From Novosphingobium naphthalenivorans NBRC 102051 (GTDB lineage: Bacteria; Pseudomonadota; Alphaproteobacteria; Sphingomonadales; Sphingomonadaceae), in contig NZ_BCTX01000018.1 in the NCBI RefSeq assembly GCF_001590985.1, positions 1 through 64,000 on the forward strand: 64,000 bases of DNA, given 5' to 3'. The translations under genes were made by a program, and so were the position numbers. Each line of letters starts with the position of its first letter. The first letter of the stretch is position 1. The notes beneath the pieces are model-generated. The model saw only the letters and a list, made by a program, of their open reading frames with translations. It was not told the DNA's origin and ran no database searches. Below are positions 20,051 to 30,943 of the stretch, piece after piece.

Positions 20051-20944
20051 ATGACCGAAAAATGCGGTCTCGTCGCCGTTATCGGCGCGCCCAATGCGGG
20101 CAAGTCCACGCTGGTCAATGCCCTGGTCGGCCAGAAGGTGGCGATCACCTCGGCCAAGGCGCAGACCACGCGCGCACGCCTGCTGGGCATCGCCCTGCAA
20201 GACGAAGTGCAGATCATTCTTGCCGATACCCCCGGCATCTTCGCGCCCAAACGCCGGCTTGACCGGGCGATGGTCGCCGCAGCCTGGGAAGGCGCGCAGG
20301 AAGCGGATGCGATCCTGCTGGTGGTCGATGCCGTCAAGCAGCGCCGCCATGAGCTGGAGCCCTTGCTGGAAACGCTGAAGGACCGGCCCGAACGCAAGCT
20401 GCTGGTGCTCAACAAAGTCGATGCCAGTGCCAAGGAACCGCTGCTGGTGCTCGCGCAGGAACTCACCGGCAAGGCCGCATTCGACGAAGTGTTCTTCGTC
20501 TCAGCCCTGTCCGGCGATGGCGTGCCCGAACTCAAGACCCGGCTGGCTGAGCTGATGCCGGAAGGCCCCTGGCACTATCCCGAGGATCAGGTCTCGGACG
20601 CTTCGGAACGCCTGCTGGCCTGCGAGATCACGCGCGAACAGCTCTACAAGCAGCTTCACGACGAACTGCCCTACGACACCGCCGTCCGCCCGGAAAGCTA
20701 CACGCACCGGCGTGACGGTTCGGTGGAGATCCGCCAGCAGATCGTCGTCGCGCGTGACAGCCAGAAGGCCATAGTGCTGGGCAAGCGCGGCGCCAAGGTC
20801 CGCGCCATCGGCGAAGCGGCGCGCAAGGAACTGGCGGAGATCCTCGGCCAGACCGTCCACCTCTTCCTCCATGTGAAGGTCGAGGAAAACTGGGCCGACG
20901 CCCGCGACATTTTCGAAGAGATCGGACTGGACTGGGTGAAGTGA
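20051..20944 (+). CDS. era: GTPase Era
   Basis: 16S rRNA-binding GTPase needed for 30S maturation. From the ATG at 20051 the protein has 297 residues: G1 GAPNAGKST, G3 DTPGIFAPKRR, G4 NKVD, and a C-terminal KH domain with RDSQKAIVLGKRGAKVRAIGEAA. The longer upstream frame would add 22 residues with no family similarity, so the MTEKCGLVAVIG start is chosen. Its TGA overlaps the ATG of the following hydrolase gene. Confidence 0.96.
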   Translation: MTEKCGLVAVIGAPNAGKSTLVNALVGQKVAITSAKAQTTRARLLGIALQDEVQIILADTPGIFAPKRRLDRAMVAAAWEGAQEADAILLVVDAVKQRRHELEPLLETLKDRPERKLLVLNKVDASAKEPLLVLAQELTGKAAFDEVFFVSALSGDGVPELKTRLAELMPEGPWHYPEDQVSDASERLLACEITREQLYKQLHDELPYDTAVRPESYTHRRDGSVEIRQQIVVARDSQKAIVLGKRGAKVRAIGEAARKELAEILGQTVHLFLHVKVEENWADARDIFEEIGLDWVK

Positions 20945-21984
20945 TGAAGACCTTCTTCGTTTCCGCTTCGGCCAGCACGGCATTGCTGCTCGGTTTCGGC
21001 ACTGCCCTCACTGCCGTGGCCAGGGAAGTGGACGCCGCGGAAGCCACGGCCGCCGTCGAGGAAAGCCTGGATGGCGCGCGCTACGTCGCGATGGGCTCAT
21101 CCTATGCGGCCGGCCCGCTGCTTCCCCCCGGCAAGCCGGGGGCACCGGCACGCTGCGGGCAGAGCCTCAACAACTATCCCACGCTGCTGGCCGAGCGCTT
21201 CGGCATGGTGCTGGTCGACCGCAGCTGTTCGGGCGCGATGACCAGCCACATTCTCGGCCCCTGGGGCGACATCCCGCCGCAGATCGACGCCGTCACTGCC
21301 GATACCCGGCTGGTCACGGTCACGATCGGTGGCAACGACCTCAACTACGTCGGCAATCTCTTCAACGCGACTTGCGCCTTCAATGCCAAGGCCCTCACCG
21401 CCTCGGGTGCCAAGCCGAAGCCCTGCGCTCCGGTAAAGGTGCCGACCGAGGCCGACTATGTCCGCGACGAAGCGCAGCTCAACGAGATCGCCCGCCGCGT
21501 CCGCGCCGCCGCGCCGCAGGCAAGGCTGGTCTTCGTGCAGTACCTTTCACCGCTGCCGCCCGCAGGATCGCTCTGCGCCGTGACCCCGGTCAGCGAAGAC
21601 AACGCCCGGATCATCCGCGAAATCGGCAGGCGGCTCGCGGAAATCACCGGCCGGGTGGCTCTCGCCAACGGTGCCCTCGTCATCGAGATGAACCAGGCTT
21701 CCGCCACGCACACGCCTTGCGATCCGGAACCCTGGATGATCGGTTCGCCGCAAGGCTACGACGGCAAGCAGGGCCTGCAATGGCATCTCAACAAGGCCGG
21801 GATGCAGGCCACGGCCGATGGCATCGCCTATTGGCTGATCCAGGCCGGGACCACGCCAGGCACGCCCATCACGCCGGCGCCGGAGGCCACACCGGAACAA
21901 CCGGCAGCGCCCGCCCCTGCTCCGACGCCTGCGCCGGAAGAGGGCATGGCGCCGGTCATCATCCCAGAGGCCGACGCGCCCTGA
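20944..21984 (+). CDS. Exported SGNH/GDSL-type esterase
   Basis: A 346-residue secreted hydrolase. A signal peptide (residues 1 to about 25) is followed by the SGNH blocks: [12 protein letters not shown] with the nucleophile Ser (block I, GDS replaced by GSS), TIGGNDLNY (block III), and WHLNKAGM with the catalytic His (block V). At least six cysteines suggest disulfides. The tail from about 300 is Pro/Ala-rich and low complexity. The ATG overlaps the era stop by one base. It resembles Streptomyces-type extracellular lipases; substrate is not predictable. Confidence 0.85.
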   Translation: MKTFFVSASASTALLLGFGTALTAVAREVDAAEATAAVEESLDGARYVAMGSSYAAGPLLPPGKPGAPARCGQSLNNYPTLLAERFGMVLVDRSCSGAMTSHILGPWGDIPPQIDAVTADTRLVTVTIGGNDLNYVGNLFNATCAFNAKALTASGAKPKPCAPVKVPTEADYVRDEAQLNEIARRVRAAAPQARLVFVQYLSPLPPAGSLCAVTPVSEDNARIIREIGRRLAEITGRVALANGALVIEMNQASATHTPCDPEPWMIGSPQGYDGKQGLQWHLNKAGMQATADGIAYWLIQAGTTPGTPITPAPEATPEQPAAPAPAPTPAPEEGMAPVIIPEADAP

Positions 21985-22555
21985 TCGCCTGGGCCAGCGT
22001 GCCCTCGTCGAGGTAGTCCAGCTCGCCGCCAACCGGCAGGCCATGCGCGAGCTGGGTGACGCGCACCGGGTAGGCTTCGAGCCGCTCGGCAATGTAGTGC
22101 GCCGTGGTCTGCCCTTCGAGCGTGGCGTTCATCGCCAGCAGCACTTCGTCGATCCCGCCTTCTCCGATGCGCTGGAGCAGGCGGTCGATGGTGAGGTCCT
22201 CCGGCCGCACGCCATCCAGTGCCGAAAGCCTTCCGCCCAGCACGTGATAGCGCCCGGTGAACAGCTTGGCGCGGTCGAGCGCCCAGAGGTCCGCCACTTC
22301 CTCCACCACGCAGATCGCGCGCCTATCGCGGCGCGGATCGGTGCAGATGCCGCAGGGGTTGGCGGTATCGACATTGCCGCAAGTCTCGCACTCGACCAGC
22401 GTCTCGCGCACGGCCGCCAGCGCGTCCAGAAGCTGCACCAGCGCCGTCTCGCGCCGCTTGATCAGCCAGAGCACGGCGCGGCGGGCCGAGCGCGGGCCGA
22501 GGCCGGGCAGGCGCGACAGGGCGGCGGTGAGCGTCTCGATCTCTTGCGATGCCAT
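21959..22555 (-). CDS. recR: Recombination mediator RecR
   Basis: Works with RecF/RecO to load RecA at gaps. The 198-residue protein starts at [26 protein letters not shown] (helix-hairpin-helix), then has the four-cysteine zinc motif [16 protein letters not shown] and a Toprim domain ([14 protein letters not shown] to [22 protein letters not shown]). The start is chosen by family length. Its last 26 bases overlap the end of the convergent GDSL hydrolase gene. It is divergent from fmt, 58 bases away. Confidence 0.95.
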   Translation of the reverse strand: MASQEIETLTAALSRLPGLGPRSARRAVLWLIKRRETALVQLLDALAAVRETLVECETCGNVDTANPCGICTDPRRDRRAICVVEEVADLWALDRAKLFTGRYHVLGGRLSALDGVRPEDLTIDRLLQRIGEGGIDEVLLAMNATLEGQTTAHYIAERLEAYPVRVTQLAHGLPVGGELDYLDEGTLAQAIRARRPLG

Positions 22556-22613
22556 GGATCGGGAGATAGGGCCTTGCAGCCCCAAGCGAAAGAGACCCGG
22601 AGACTTCCCCACA

Positions 22614-23522
22614 ATGCGCATCATCTTCATGGGAACCCCCGATTTCGCGGTGCCCGCCCTCGTCGCGCTGGTGGAGGCCGGGCACGAGGTCGTGGCGGCC
22701 TATAGCCAGCCCCCGCGGCCCGGCGGACGGCGGGGCAAGGAACTGACCCCCTCCCCGGTCCACAAGGAAGCCGAGGCGCGCGGGATCGCAGTGCGCCACC
22801 CCGTCTCGCTCAAGGGCGCCGAGCAGCAGGCCCTGTTCGCCGCGCTGGAGGCGGACGTGGCGGTGGTCGCCGCCTATGGCCTGATCCTGCCGCAGGCGGT
22901 GCTTGATGCGCCCCGGCTCGGCTGCCTCAACATCCACGCCTCGATCCTGCCGCGCTGGCGCGGGGCGGCGCCGATCCAGCGGGCGATCCTGGCGGGCGAC
23001 CCCACCACCGGCGTCACCATCATGCAGATGGAAGCCGGGCTCGACACCGGGCCGATGCTCGCCACCCTGCGCACCCCGATCGACCGCAAGACCGCCGGCG
23101 AGCTGACCGCCGAACTGGCGGACAAGGGCGCCCGCCTGCTGATCGACACCCTGCGCGATCTCAAGGTCCACCGCCCGGTCCCGCAGCCCGAGGACGGCGT
23201 GACCTACGCGAAGAAGATCGACAAGGCCGAGGCCCGGATCGATTTTTCCCAAGACGCCGGGCAAGTCGAGCGCCAGATCCGCGCCTTCATGCCCGCGCCG
23301 GGCGCCTTCTTCGAGCTCGACGGCGAGCGGTACAAGGTCCTCGCCGCCGATCCGGCCGAAGGCAGCGGCGAGCCCGGCTCCACGCTCGACGATGCCCTCA
23401 CCGTCGCCTGCGGCACCGGCGCCCTGCACGTCACGCGCATCCAGCGCGCCGGCAAGCCCGCCATGGACGCCGCCGATCTGCTGCGCGGCAAGCCAATCCC
23501 GGCGGGAACCCGGCTCGCGTGA
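22614..23522 (+). CDS. fmt: Methionyl-tRNA formyltransferase
   Basis: Formylates initiator Met-tRNA. From the ATG at 22614 the protein is 302 residues: [16 protein letters not shown] at the N-terminus, folate and catalytic motif [21 protein letters not shown] with the conserved Asn-His, [17 protein letters not shown] with the catalytic Asp, then a C-terminal OB domain. The longer frame upstream is a shadow of recR. Its TGA overlaps the GTG start of truA by 4 bases. Confidence 0.96.
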   Translation: MRIIFMGTPDFAVPALVALVEAGHEVVAAYSQPPRPGGRRGKELTPSPVHKEAEARGIAVRHPVSLKGAEQQALFAALEADVAVVAAYGLILPQAVLDAPRLGCLNIHASILPRWRGAAPIQRAILAGDPTTGVTIMQMEAGLDTGPMLATLRTPIDRKTAGELTAELADKGARLLIDTLRDLKVHRPVPQPEDGVTYAKKIDKAEARIDFSQDAGQVERQIRAFMPAPGAFFELDGERYKVLAADPAEGSGEPGSTLDDALTVACGTGALHVTRIQRAGKPAMDAADLLRGKPIPAGTRLA

Positions 23523-24265
23523 CCCGCTTCGCCCTCACTCTCGAATTCGACGGCAGCCCGTTCATGGGCCTGCAGCGGCAGGCGCATGGCCCCTCGGTGC
23601 AGCAGACGGTCGAGGACGCGGCCCATGCCGTCACCGGAGAGGACGTGCGGATGCACGCCGCCGGGCGCACCGACACCGGCGTCCATGCCCTCGCCATGCG
23701 CGCCCATATCGACGTCGAGAAGAGCTTCACCCCCTTCCGCCTGATGGAAGCGCTCAACGCCCGGATGCGCCCGCACCCGGTGGCCGTGACCGCCTGTGAG
23801 CCAGTGGCGGACGACTGGCACGCCCGCTTTTCCTGCATCGGCCGCGCCTATATCTACCGCATCGTCAACCGCCGCGCGCCGCTGACGCTGGAGCGCGGCA
23901 AGGCCTGGCAAGTCGCCAAGCCGCTCGACGCCGAGGCCATGCACCGCGCCGCGCAGGCCCTGGTCGGACGGCACGATTTCACCACTTTCCGCTCGGTCCA
24001 CTGCCAGGCGCAGAGCCCGCTCAAGACGCTCGACCGGCTCGACGTGCGCCGCGAGGGCGAGTGCGTGCTGATCGAGACCGAGGCGCGCAGCTACCTCCAC
24101 CATCAGGTCCGCTCGATGACCGGCTGTCTCGCCATGGTCGGCATGGGCCGCTGGCGCGAGGAGCAGGTGCGCGAGGCGCTGGAGGCGCGCGACCGGCAAG
24201 CCCTCGGCCTCAACGCCCCGCCCGACGGGCTCTATTTCGTGCGGGCGGTCTATCCCGAGGGCTGA
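23519..24265 (+). CDS. truA: tRNA pseudouridine synthase A
   Basis: Makes pseudouridine at positions 38-40 of tRNAs. The 248-residue protein starts with a GTG that overlaps the fmt stop codon (GTGA). Catalytic Asp52 lies in [12 protein letters not shown]; other motifs are [25 protein letters not shown] and [18 protein letters not shown]. Complete and typical length. It ends the fmt-truA pair; inverted repeats that could serve as a terminator follow. Confidence 0.95.
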   Translation: MTRFALTLEFDGSPFMGLQRQAHGPSVQQTVEDAAHAVTGEDVRMHAAGRTDTGVHALAMRAHIDVEKSFTPFRLMEALNARMRPHPVAVTACEPVADDWHARFSCIGRAYIYRIVNRRAPLTLERGKAWQVAKPLDAEAMHRAAQALVGRHDFTTFRSVHCQAQSPLKTLDRLDVRREGECVLIETEARSYLHHQVRSMTGCLAMVGMGRWREEQVREALEARDRQALGLNAPPDGLYFVRAVYPEG

Positions 24266-24284
24266 CACACCCGCGCCCATAAAG

Positions 24285-24383
24285 CCCCTCCTCTTCAGGG
24301 GAGGGGTTGGGATGGGGCCGTGCCCCAGACACTGCGCCCGGTCGAGAGTCCCCACCCCCGGCCCCTCCCCTGAAGAGGAGGGG
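24285..24383. repeat. Perfect 22-bp inverted repeat pair
   Basis: The 22-base unit at 24285-24306 (CCCCTCCTCTTCAGGGG then AGGGG) is repeated as an exact reverse complement at 24362-24383, with 55 bases between. Each unit can also fold on itself. It lies just after truA and may end that transcript, but there is no T tract. I read it as a dispersed intergenic palindrome. Confidence 0.8.
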
Positions 24384-24408
24384 AGAAGAACGCCTCCCTC
24401 TTCGTCCT

Positions 24409-24526
24409 TGCGAGCGGCAAAGCCGCGCGGCAATCCAGAGCGCGCGCCAACCGCCCTGGATTGCCCTTCGGCTGGCTGCTTGCAGCAGCCGCTCAGGACA
24501 GGCTTCCCCCTTCGGGTTCGCAATGA
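24409..24526. repeat. Dispersed intergenic repeat, copy B
   Basis: Second copy of the element at 181-290, with the identical 43-base core at 24464-24506 and an extra CCTGGATTG segment in the left part. No coding content. With the inverted repeat just upstream it fills the whole gap between truA and the repeat-tailed HTH gene. Confidence 0.8.
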
Positions 24527-24546
24527 CGAAGCATGGAAGAGCCCCC

Positions 24547-24966
24547 TCACAAGGTGACACCCGCTTGACACGAGTGACACGGTCCAGAGGAAAAACCTGT
24601 CACCTTGGCCCTCGCAGTGTCACCTTGCGCCCGAAAAGTGTCACCTTGTGCACCGGACCTGTCACCTTGTGCCGGAAATGTGTCACCTTGCGGCACCCAG
24701 GTGTCACCTTGCGCGTCGTAGCGCAGCCCGGCCTCCCGCATCTGAGCGCCGATCTGCAGCGCCTCGTCCCAGACCTTTGCGAAGTCCTGCGGGAGGCGGC
24801 GGCGCAGGCGATAGGCCGACTGCCGACTCACCCCCACCACCCGCGCCGCCGCCGCGACCGACCCGTTCGCCGCCAGCGCGCGCAGGAACAAGTGGATACG
24901 GGGGCAGCTCCAGCGGTACTCGGCATTGGAACGGCGGGGCGGACGGGGGTGCGCGATGTGGGCCAT
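24547..24966 (-). CDS. Small HTH protein with C-terminal heptapeptide repeats
   Basis: The 139-residue product (from MAHIAHPRPP) has a resolvase- or IS-like helix-turn-helix at about 26-55 (FLRALAANGSVAAAARVVGVSRQSAYRLRRR), then a short helix (WDEALQIGAQM). After LRYD it turns into a tail of seven-residue repeats of the form AQGDTxx: five recognisable units, then the last unit slips frame (AKVTGF). An alternative start at 25026 adds 20 residues and has GGAGG upstream. Function unknown; DNA binding is inferred from the HTH. The tail is encoded by the minisatellite at 24598-24711. Confidence 0.6.
   Translation of the reverse strand: MAHIAHPRPPRRSNAEYRWSCPRIHLFLRALAANGSVAAAARVVGVSRQSAYRLRRRLPQDFAKVWDEALQIGAQMREAGLRYDAQGDTWVPQGDTFPAQGDRSGAQGDTFRAQGDTARAKVTGFSSGPCHSCQAGVTL
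24598..24711. repeat. Minisatellite with TGTCACCTTG core
   Basis: TGTCACCTTG starts at 24598, 24618, 24639, 24660, 24681 and 24702, so the last five copies are spaced exactly 21 bases and the first 20. A copy in the opposite orientation lies at about 24549-24559. The spacer bases differ between units, unlike a fresh duplication. On the minus strand the 21-base period keeps frame and codes for AQGDT heptads in the HTH protein. Confidence 0.9.
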
Positions 24967-25053
24967 GCGGAGAGGATACCGCAGGCGGGGGTGTGTAGGA
25001 AAATGGGTTGTCGGGGCATGACCCATTGGCAGCTAAAGCCTCCAACAATCTAA

Positions 25054-26886
<1,833 letters not shown>

Positions 26887-26949
26887 CTGACTACGGTTTG
26901 GCTGTGCCGATGCAAACACTTGGACTGACTGCTTAAATCACGCAAACCC

Positions 26950-27942
26950 TCAAGCCTTGCCGACAACACTCTCCGGCAGCTCCGTCCCGAACACGCGCTG
27001 GTAGTATTCGGCCACCAGCATACGCTCGGTCTCGTCGCACTTGTTGAGGAACGAGAGGCGGAAGGCGAAGCCGACGTCGTTGAAGATCGCCGCGTTCTGC
27101 GCCCAGGTGATGACCGTGCGCGGGCTCATCACGGTCGAGATGTCGCCGTTCATGAAGCCCTGGCGCGAGAAGTCAGCCACTTTGACCATCTGTGCGATGG
27201 TGCCCGCGTCGATCTGCGGCACTTTCTTGGTGACGATGGCGACTTCGGTCTCGGCCGGCAGGTAGTTGAGGCCGACGACGAGGTTCCAGCGGTCCATCTG
27301 GCCCTGGTTGATCTGCTGGGTGCCGTGGTAGAGGCCCGAGGTATCGCCGAGGCCCACCGTGTTGGCGGTGGCGAAGAGGCGGAAGTGCTTGTCAGGCCGG
27401 ATCACGCGGTTCTGGTCGAGCAGGGTCAGCTTGCCCTCGGTCTCCAGAATGCGCTGGATCACGAACATCACGTCCGGGCGGCCGGCGTCGTATTCGTCGA
27501 ACACCAGCGCCACCGGGTGCTGCAGCGCCCAGGGCAGCAGGCCTTCGCGGAATTCGGTGACTTGCAAGCCATCGCGCAGCACGATCGCGTCGCGCCCGAT
27601 CAGGTCGATGCGGCTGATGTGCGCGTCGAGGTTGATGCGGATGCACGGCCATTTCAGGCGGGCGGCGACCTGCTCGATGTGGGTCGACTTGCCGGTGCCG
27701 TGGTAGCCCTGCACCATCACGCGGCGGTTGAAGGCAAAGCCCGCGAGGATCGCCAGCGTGGTGTCCGGATCGAAGACGTAAGTCTCGTCAAGATCGGGCA
27801 CGCGCTCGTCGGCCACCGAGAAGGCGGGCACCTTCATGTCGATGTCGATCCCGAAAGTCTCGCGCACGTCGAGTTCGATGTCGGGCGCGGCCAGAACAGT
27901 GGCGTCGCGGTTTTCGGCTTGGGAAAGGGCAGAGTCAGTCAT
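26950..27942 (-). CDS. cobS: Cobaltochelatase CobS subunit (AAA+ ATPase)
   Basis: AAA+ subunit of the aerobic cobalt chelatase that inserts cobalt into hydrogenobyrinate diamide in B12 synthesis. From [16 protein letters not shown] the protein is 330 residues; Walker A is [13 protein letters not shown], Walker B ALVFDEYD, and the family motifs [31 protein letters not shown] are present. The 66 extra residues upstream run through a REP repeat and are not real. Its usual partner cobT is not next to it here; the upstream neighbour is an HxlR regulator. B12 is the cofactor of the mutase at 6133-8271. Confidence 0.93.
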   Translation of the reverse strand: MTDSALSQAENRDATVLAAPDIELDVRETFGIDIDMKVPAFSVADERVPDLDETYVFDPDTTLAILAGFAFNRRVMVQGYHGTGKSTHIEQVAARLKWPCIRINLDAHISRIDLIGRDAIVLRDGLQVTEFREGLLPWALQHPVALVFDEYDAGRPDVMFVIQRILETEGKLTLLDQNRVIRPDKHFRLFATANTVGLGDTSGLYHGTQQINQGQMDRWNLVVGLNYLPAETEVAIVTKKVPQIDAGTIAQMVKVADFSRQGFMNGDISTVMSPRTVITWAQNAAIFNDVGFAFRLSFLNKCDETERMLVAEYYQRVFGTELPESVVGKA

Positions 27943-28053
27943 CGTGGGAAAATGCCTAAAGGACCGCGCGCTGCATCGCAATAAGCTTTGGCGGTATTGC
28001 GGCTTGGGCTGTTCTGAAAATGAGGGGGCGGGAAGCCATTGCTCCCAACATTC

Positions 28054-28120
28054 GTCATCCCCGCGAAGGCGGGGATCCAGCTCCGGCGCCGTCGTTTTGC
28101 CCGGTGTCAGGAGATGGATT
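28054..28120. repeat. REP-like palindrome upstream of cobS
   Basis: A full unit GTCATCCCCGCGAAGG...GGGGATCCAG (28054-28080) is followed by a degenerate opposite half (about 28107-28120, GGAGATGGATTCCCGC). It is the same family as the elements at 36-118 and 2863-2944. It occupies most of the gap between the HxlR gene and cobS. Confidence 0.7.
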
Positions 28121-28169
28121 CCCGCATTAATGCTTCGCACTGCCCTTCGGGGCGCGGGAAATCGAGGCC

Positions 28170-28886
28170 TCAGCCCCCCACCTTCGGCGGCAGCGCGAAG
28201 AGATCGAGGAAGCGCTGCACCAGCGCCGGATCGCCCGTAACCTTGAGCTTGTTGCCCGCCTCGCCCGGCGTCTTCTTGCCATAGAACACCGGCAGGAAAT
28301 CCGAGGCGCTTTCGGCACTGAAGCGGATATCCGGCGACAGCATACCCTCGCCGGCGGGATGGATGGAGAGGCCGTCGTGCCGCACGCGCCCCGCGAAGTG
28401 CTCGCCGCCCACGTCGAAGGCCACCCAGGCCTCAAGATCGCCGATCTTCGCCGGGTTCAGCAGCGTGCGCATCGAGAGCATCAGCGATACCGGAGTGAGC
28501 GGCAGCGAGGAATCGAACAGCGGCGAGCGCAGCGACCAGCGCACCAGCGCCTGCAGCACCGGCTCCAGCCCGCGCCCCCATTCGGTGAGCTGATAGACTT
28601 GCGCCGAAACCGGCGGCGGCAGCTGCGCGCGCTCGACAATGCCGAGGCCCTGCAGCGTCTCCAGCCGCTCGGTCAGCGTCTTGGCGCTGAGCACGGGCAG
28701 GCTGGCGCGGATGTCACTGAAGCGCCGCCCGCCCAGCATAAGCTCGCGAATCACCAGCAGCGTCCAGCGCTCGCCGATCAGTTCCATCCCGAACGCGGCG
28801 GCGCAGGCATCGCCATACCACTTTCCGTGCACTGGCCGATTTCCCTGCACCGGCTGACCCGAATTGGTTTCTTTTTGCAACTTCAT
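28170..28886 (-). CDS. HxlR-family transcriptional regulator with SCP2-like C-terminal domain
   Basis: The 238-residue product has an HxlR winged helix at about 25-110 ([50 protein letters not shown]) and a C-terminal region of about 100 residues resembling a sterol-carrier/SCP2-type ligand pocket ([18 protein letters not shown] to [20 protein letters not shown]). It is divergent from the GST operon with 65 bases between. The ATG has no clear ribosome site and lies between two operator-like dyads. It probably represses both itself and the GST operon in response to a hydrophobic ligand (inferred). Confidence 0.88.
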   Translation of the reverse strand: MKLQKETNSGQPVQGNRPVHGKWYGDACAAAFGMELIGERWTLLVIRELMLGGRRFSDIRASLPVLSAKTLTERLETLQGLGIVERAQLPPPVSAQVYQLTEWGRGLEPVLQALVRWSLRSPLFDSSLPLTPVSLMLSMRTLLNPAKIGDLEAWVAFDVGGEHFAGRVRHDGLSIHPAGEGMLSPDIRFSAESASDFLPVFYGKKTPGEAGNKLKVTGDPALVQRFLDLFALPPKVGG

Positions 28887-28902
28887 GGTTGCTTTTTGTA
28901 AC
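28867..28902. promoter_or_regulatory. Twin operator-like dyads in the HxlR/GST divergent region
   Basis: GTTTCTTTTTGCAAC (28867-28881) and GTTGCTTTTTGTAAC (28888-28902) share the form GTTxC-TTTTT-GyAAC, each an imperfect inverted repeat. Start-to-start spacing is 21 bases, two helical turns. One covers the first codons of the HxlR gene and the other its 5' leader, 50-64 bases ahead of the GST start. Likely binding sites for the HxlR dimer. Confidence 0.6.
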
Positions 28903-28951
28903 GTTAGTGCCAGCGTAAGGCAAGATCGATTCGCACCCCCGGAGGATCACG

Positions 28952-29614
28952 ATGCCCATCGACGATACCGCGGCCATCCGCATTTCCGCCTTCGACAATG
29001 TGCCGCCTTTCGCCAGAGGCCTCGTGCGCGACTTGCGCGTGCGCTGGGCGCTGGAGGAGATCGGACGGGACTATGGCCTGCACTATCTCGACGCGATGAA
29101 GCCCAAGCCCCCGGAGTACCGGGACTGGCAGCCGTTCGGGCAAGTCCCCGCGTTCGACGACGGGCAAGTGCGCCTGTTCGAAAGCGGCGCGATCCTGCTC
29201 TATCTGGGCGAACAGGACGAGCGCCTGCTGCCCCGCGATCCGGCGCAGCGCTGGGCGGCGACGAGCTGGCTGCTGGCGGCGCTCAACAGTGTCGAGCCGG
29301 CGTTGATACAGATCGTCAATCTCGACTTCTTCCTCGCCGGGCAGCCCTGGGCCGCCGATGCGCAGCCGGTGTTCGTGGACATGGCGCGGGGCAAGCTCAA
29401 GAGCACCGAAGCTGCGCTGGGCGAGCGCGAGTGGTTTGCGGGGCCGTTCTCGATCGCCGACATCATGATGACCTGCGTTCTGCGCAATATCGATCATACG
29501 GACGTGCTCTCCGCCTATCCCGCCCTCGCCGCCTTCAAGGCCCGCGCCGAAGCGCGCCCGGCGTTCCAGCGGGCGCTGGCGGACCAGCTCGCCGGCTTTC
29601 GCGAACCGGCCTGA
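28952..29614 (+). CDS. Glutathione S-transferase 1
   Basis: A 220-residue GST with a thioredoxin-like N-domain (residues 10-90: RISAFDNVPPFARGLVRD, GQVPAFDDGQVRLFESGAILLYL, where ESGA is the glutathione-binding loop) and an all-helical C-domain (FSIADIMMTCVLRNI). GGAGGATCACG precedes the ATG. First of a five-gene run in the same direction, 33 bases before the second GST. Cytoplasmic; electrophile unknown. Confidence 0.92.
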   Translation: MPIDDTAAIRISAFDNVPPFARGLVRDLRVRWALEEIGRDYGLHYLDAMKPKPPEYRDWQPFGQVPAFDDGQVRLFESGAILLYLGEQDERLLPRDPAQRWAATSWLLAALNSVEPALIQIVNLDFFLAGQPWAADAQPVFVDMARGKLKSTEAALGEREWFAGPFSIADIMMTCVLRNIDHTDVLSAYPALAAFKARAEARPAFQRALADQLAGFREPA

Positions 29615-29647
29615 ACGACGCCACAGGATCACTCTGGGAGAACGGCC

Positions 29648-30274
29648 ATGGCCGACTACACATTCTACACCAACCCGATGTCCCGCGGACAGATCGCCCG
29701 CTGGGCCCTGCATGAGGCGGGCGCCGAATACGATCAGGTGCTTGTCGACTGGCAGGCCAAGCCCGCAGCCTTCCTCGCCGTGAACCCGATGGGCAAAGTC
29801 CCCACGCTTGTCCATCATGCCGAGGGCGAAGACCGGACCGTGACCGAAGCCGCGGCGATCTGCCTCTATCTCGCCGAGATGCACCCCGAGGCAAACCTCC
29901 TGCCCAGCGATGCCGAGATGGCCGACTACTACCGGTGGACATTCTTCGCCGCCGGCCCGGTGGAACAGGCGATCGTTTCGCGCGCGCTCAAGTTCGAACC
30001 CTCACCGGAGCAGGAGGGCATGGCCGGATGGGGCAACTTCGACCGGACGATCGGGACGCTCGACGGACATCTGTCGGGAACGGCCTGGGTCTGCGGGAAC
30101 CGCTTCACCATGGCCGACGTCTATGTCGGCAGCGCGGTCGACTGGGGCCTGAACTTCGGCATCCTGCCGCCCCTGCCCTCCTTCGCCGCCTATGCCGAAC
30201 GCTGCCAGGCCCGCCCGGCCTACAAGGCAGCCAAGGCGATCGACAATGCGCTCATCGCGGAAATGAAGAAGTAG
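29648..30274 (+). CDS. Glutathione S-transferase 2
   Basis: A 208-residue GST: FYTNPMSRGQIARWALHEAGAEY at the N-terminus carries a catalytic-site Ser, NPMGKVPTL the cis-Pro loop, and VTEAAAICLYLAEM the glutathione gamma-glutamyl site. The helical domain has FTMADVYVGSAVDWGL. It is clearly divergent in sequence from its neighbours, so this is a set of different GSTs rather than recent copies. Four bases separate it from the third GST. Confidence 0.92.
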   Translation: MADYTFYTNPMSRGQIARWALHEAGAEYDQVLVDWQAKPAAFLAVNPMGKVPTLVHHAEGEDRTVTEAAAICLYLAEMHPEANLLPSDAEMADYYRWTFFAAGPVEQAIVSRALKFEPSPEQEGMAGWGNFDRTIGTLDGHLSGTAWVCGNRFTMADVYVGSAVDWGLNFGILPPLPSFAAYAERCQARPAYKAAKAIDNALIAEMKK

Positions 30275-30278
30275 GCTC

Positions 30279-30932
30279 GTGCGCCTGGAACTCTTCGGGC
30301 ACCCCTTCTCGTCCTACACGTGGAAGGCCCTGATCGCCCTCTATGCGGAGGGCATCGCGTTCACGTTCCGCATGGTCGACGGCGAGCATCCCGAAAATGG
30401 GCAGGCCGTCCAGTCGGCCGGCCCGCTCGGCAAGTTCCCGGTGCTGCGCGACGGCGGAAAGCTGGTGTTCGAAGCGACGGCAATCATCGAACACCTGTCG
30501 AACCATCACGCGGCGGCGGGCGCGCTGATCCCCGCCGATCCCGATGCGGCGCTCACCATGCGCATGGTCGACCGCGTGTTCGACAATTACGTGATGGATC
30601 CCATGGCGGATGCCGTCGGCGAATATCTGCGCGACGGCAAGAACCCGGACCACGCGCGGGTGGAAGAGGCACGGGGCAAGCTGGAACGCTCCTATGCCTG
30701 GCTGGAAGGCTGGCTGGCATCCTACCCGCAGCCGGATCACGTCACACTGATCGAATGCGCGGCGGCGCCTTCGCTGTTCTATGCCGACTGGGTCCATCCC
30801 ATCGGTGAACCGTATCCCCGCCTGCGCCAGTGGCGCGCGCACTTGCTGCAACTGCCGCCAGTGGCTCGGTGCGTGGAGGAGGCCCGGCCCTACCGCCCGT
30901 TTTTCCCGCTTGGCGCTCCGGATCGGGACTGA
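30279..30932 (+). CDS. Glutathione S-transferase 3
   Basis: A 217-residue GST starting with GTG: MRLELFGHPFSSYTWKALIALYAEGI, then GPLGKFPVLRDGGKLVFEATAIIEHL (cis-Pro and E-A/S-T-A glutathione loop). The C-domain ends PVARCVEEARPYRPFFPLGAPDRD, typical of a subfamily near the YfcG/beta-like GSTs. Spaced 4 bases after GST 2 and 11 bases before the SRPBCC gene, consistent with one transcript. Confidence 0.9.
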   Translation: MRLELFGHPFSSYTWKALIALYAEGIAFTFRMVDGEHPENGQAVQSAGPLGKFPVLRDGGKLVFEATAIIEHLSNHHAAAGALIPADPDAALTMRMVDRVFDNYVMDPMADAVGEYLRDGKNPDHARVEEARGKLERSYAWLEGWLASYPQPDHVTLIECAAAPSLFYADWVHPIGEPYPRLRQWRAHLLQLPPVARCVEEARPYRPFFPLGAPDRD

Positions 30933-30943
30933 AGGAGAGAGAG

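Noticed and set aside
24598-24711. CRISPR array
   Set aside because: The repeat core is only 10 bases with 11-base spacers, the period is 21, no cas genes are near, and the array codes in frame for a heptapeptide repeat.
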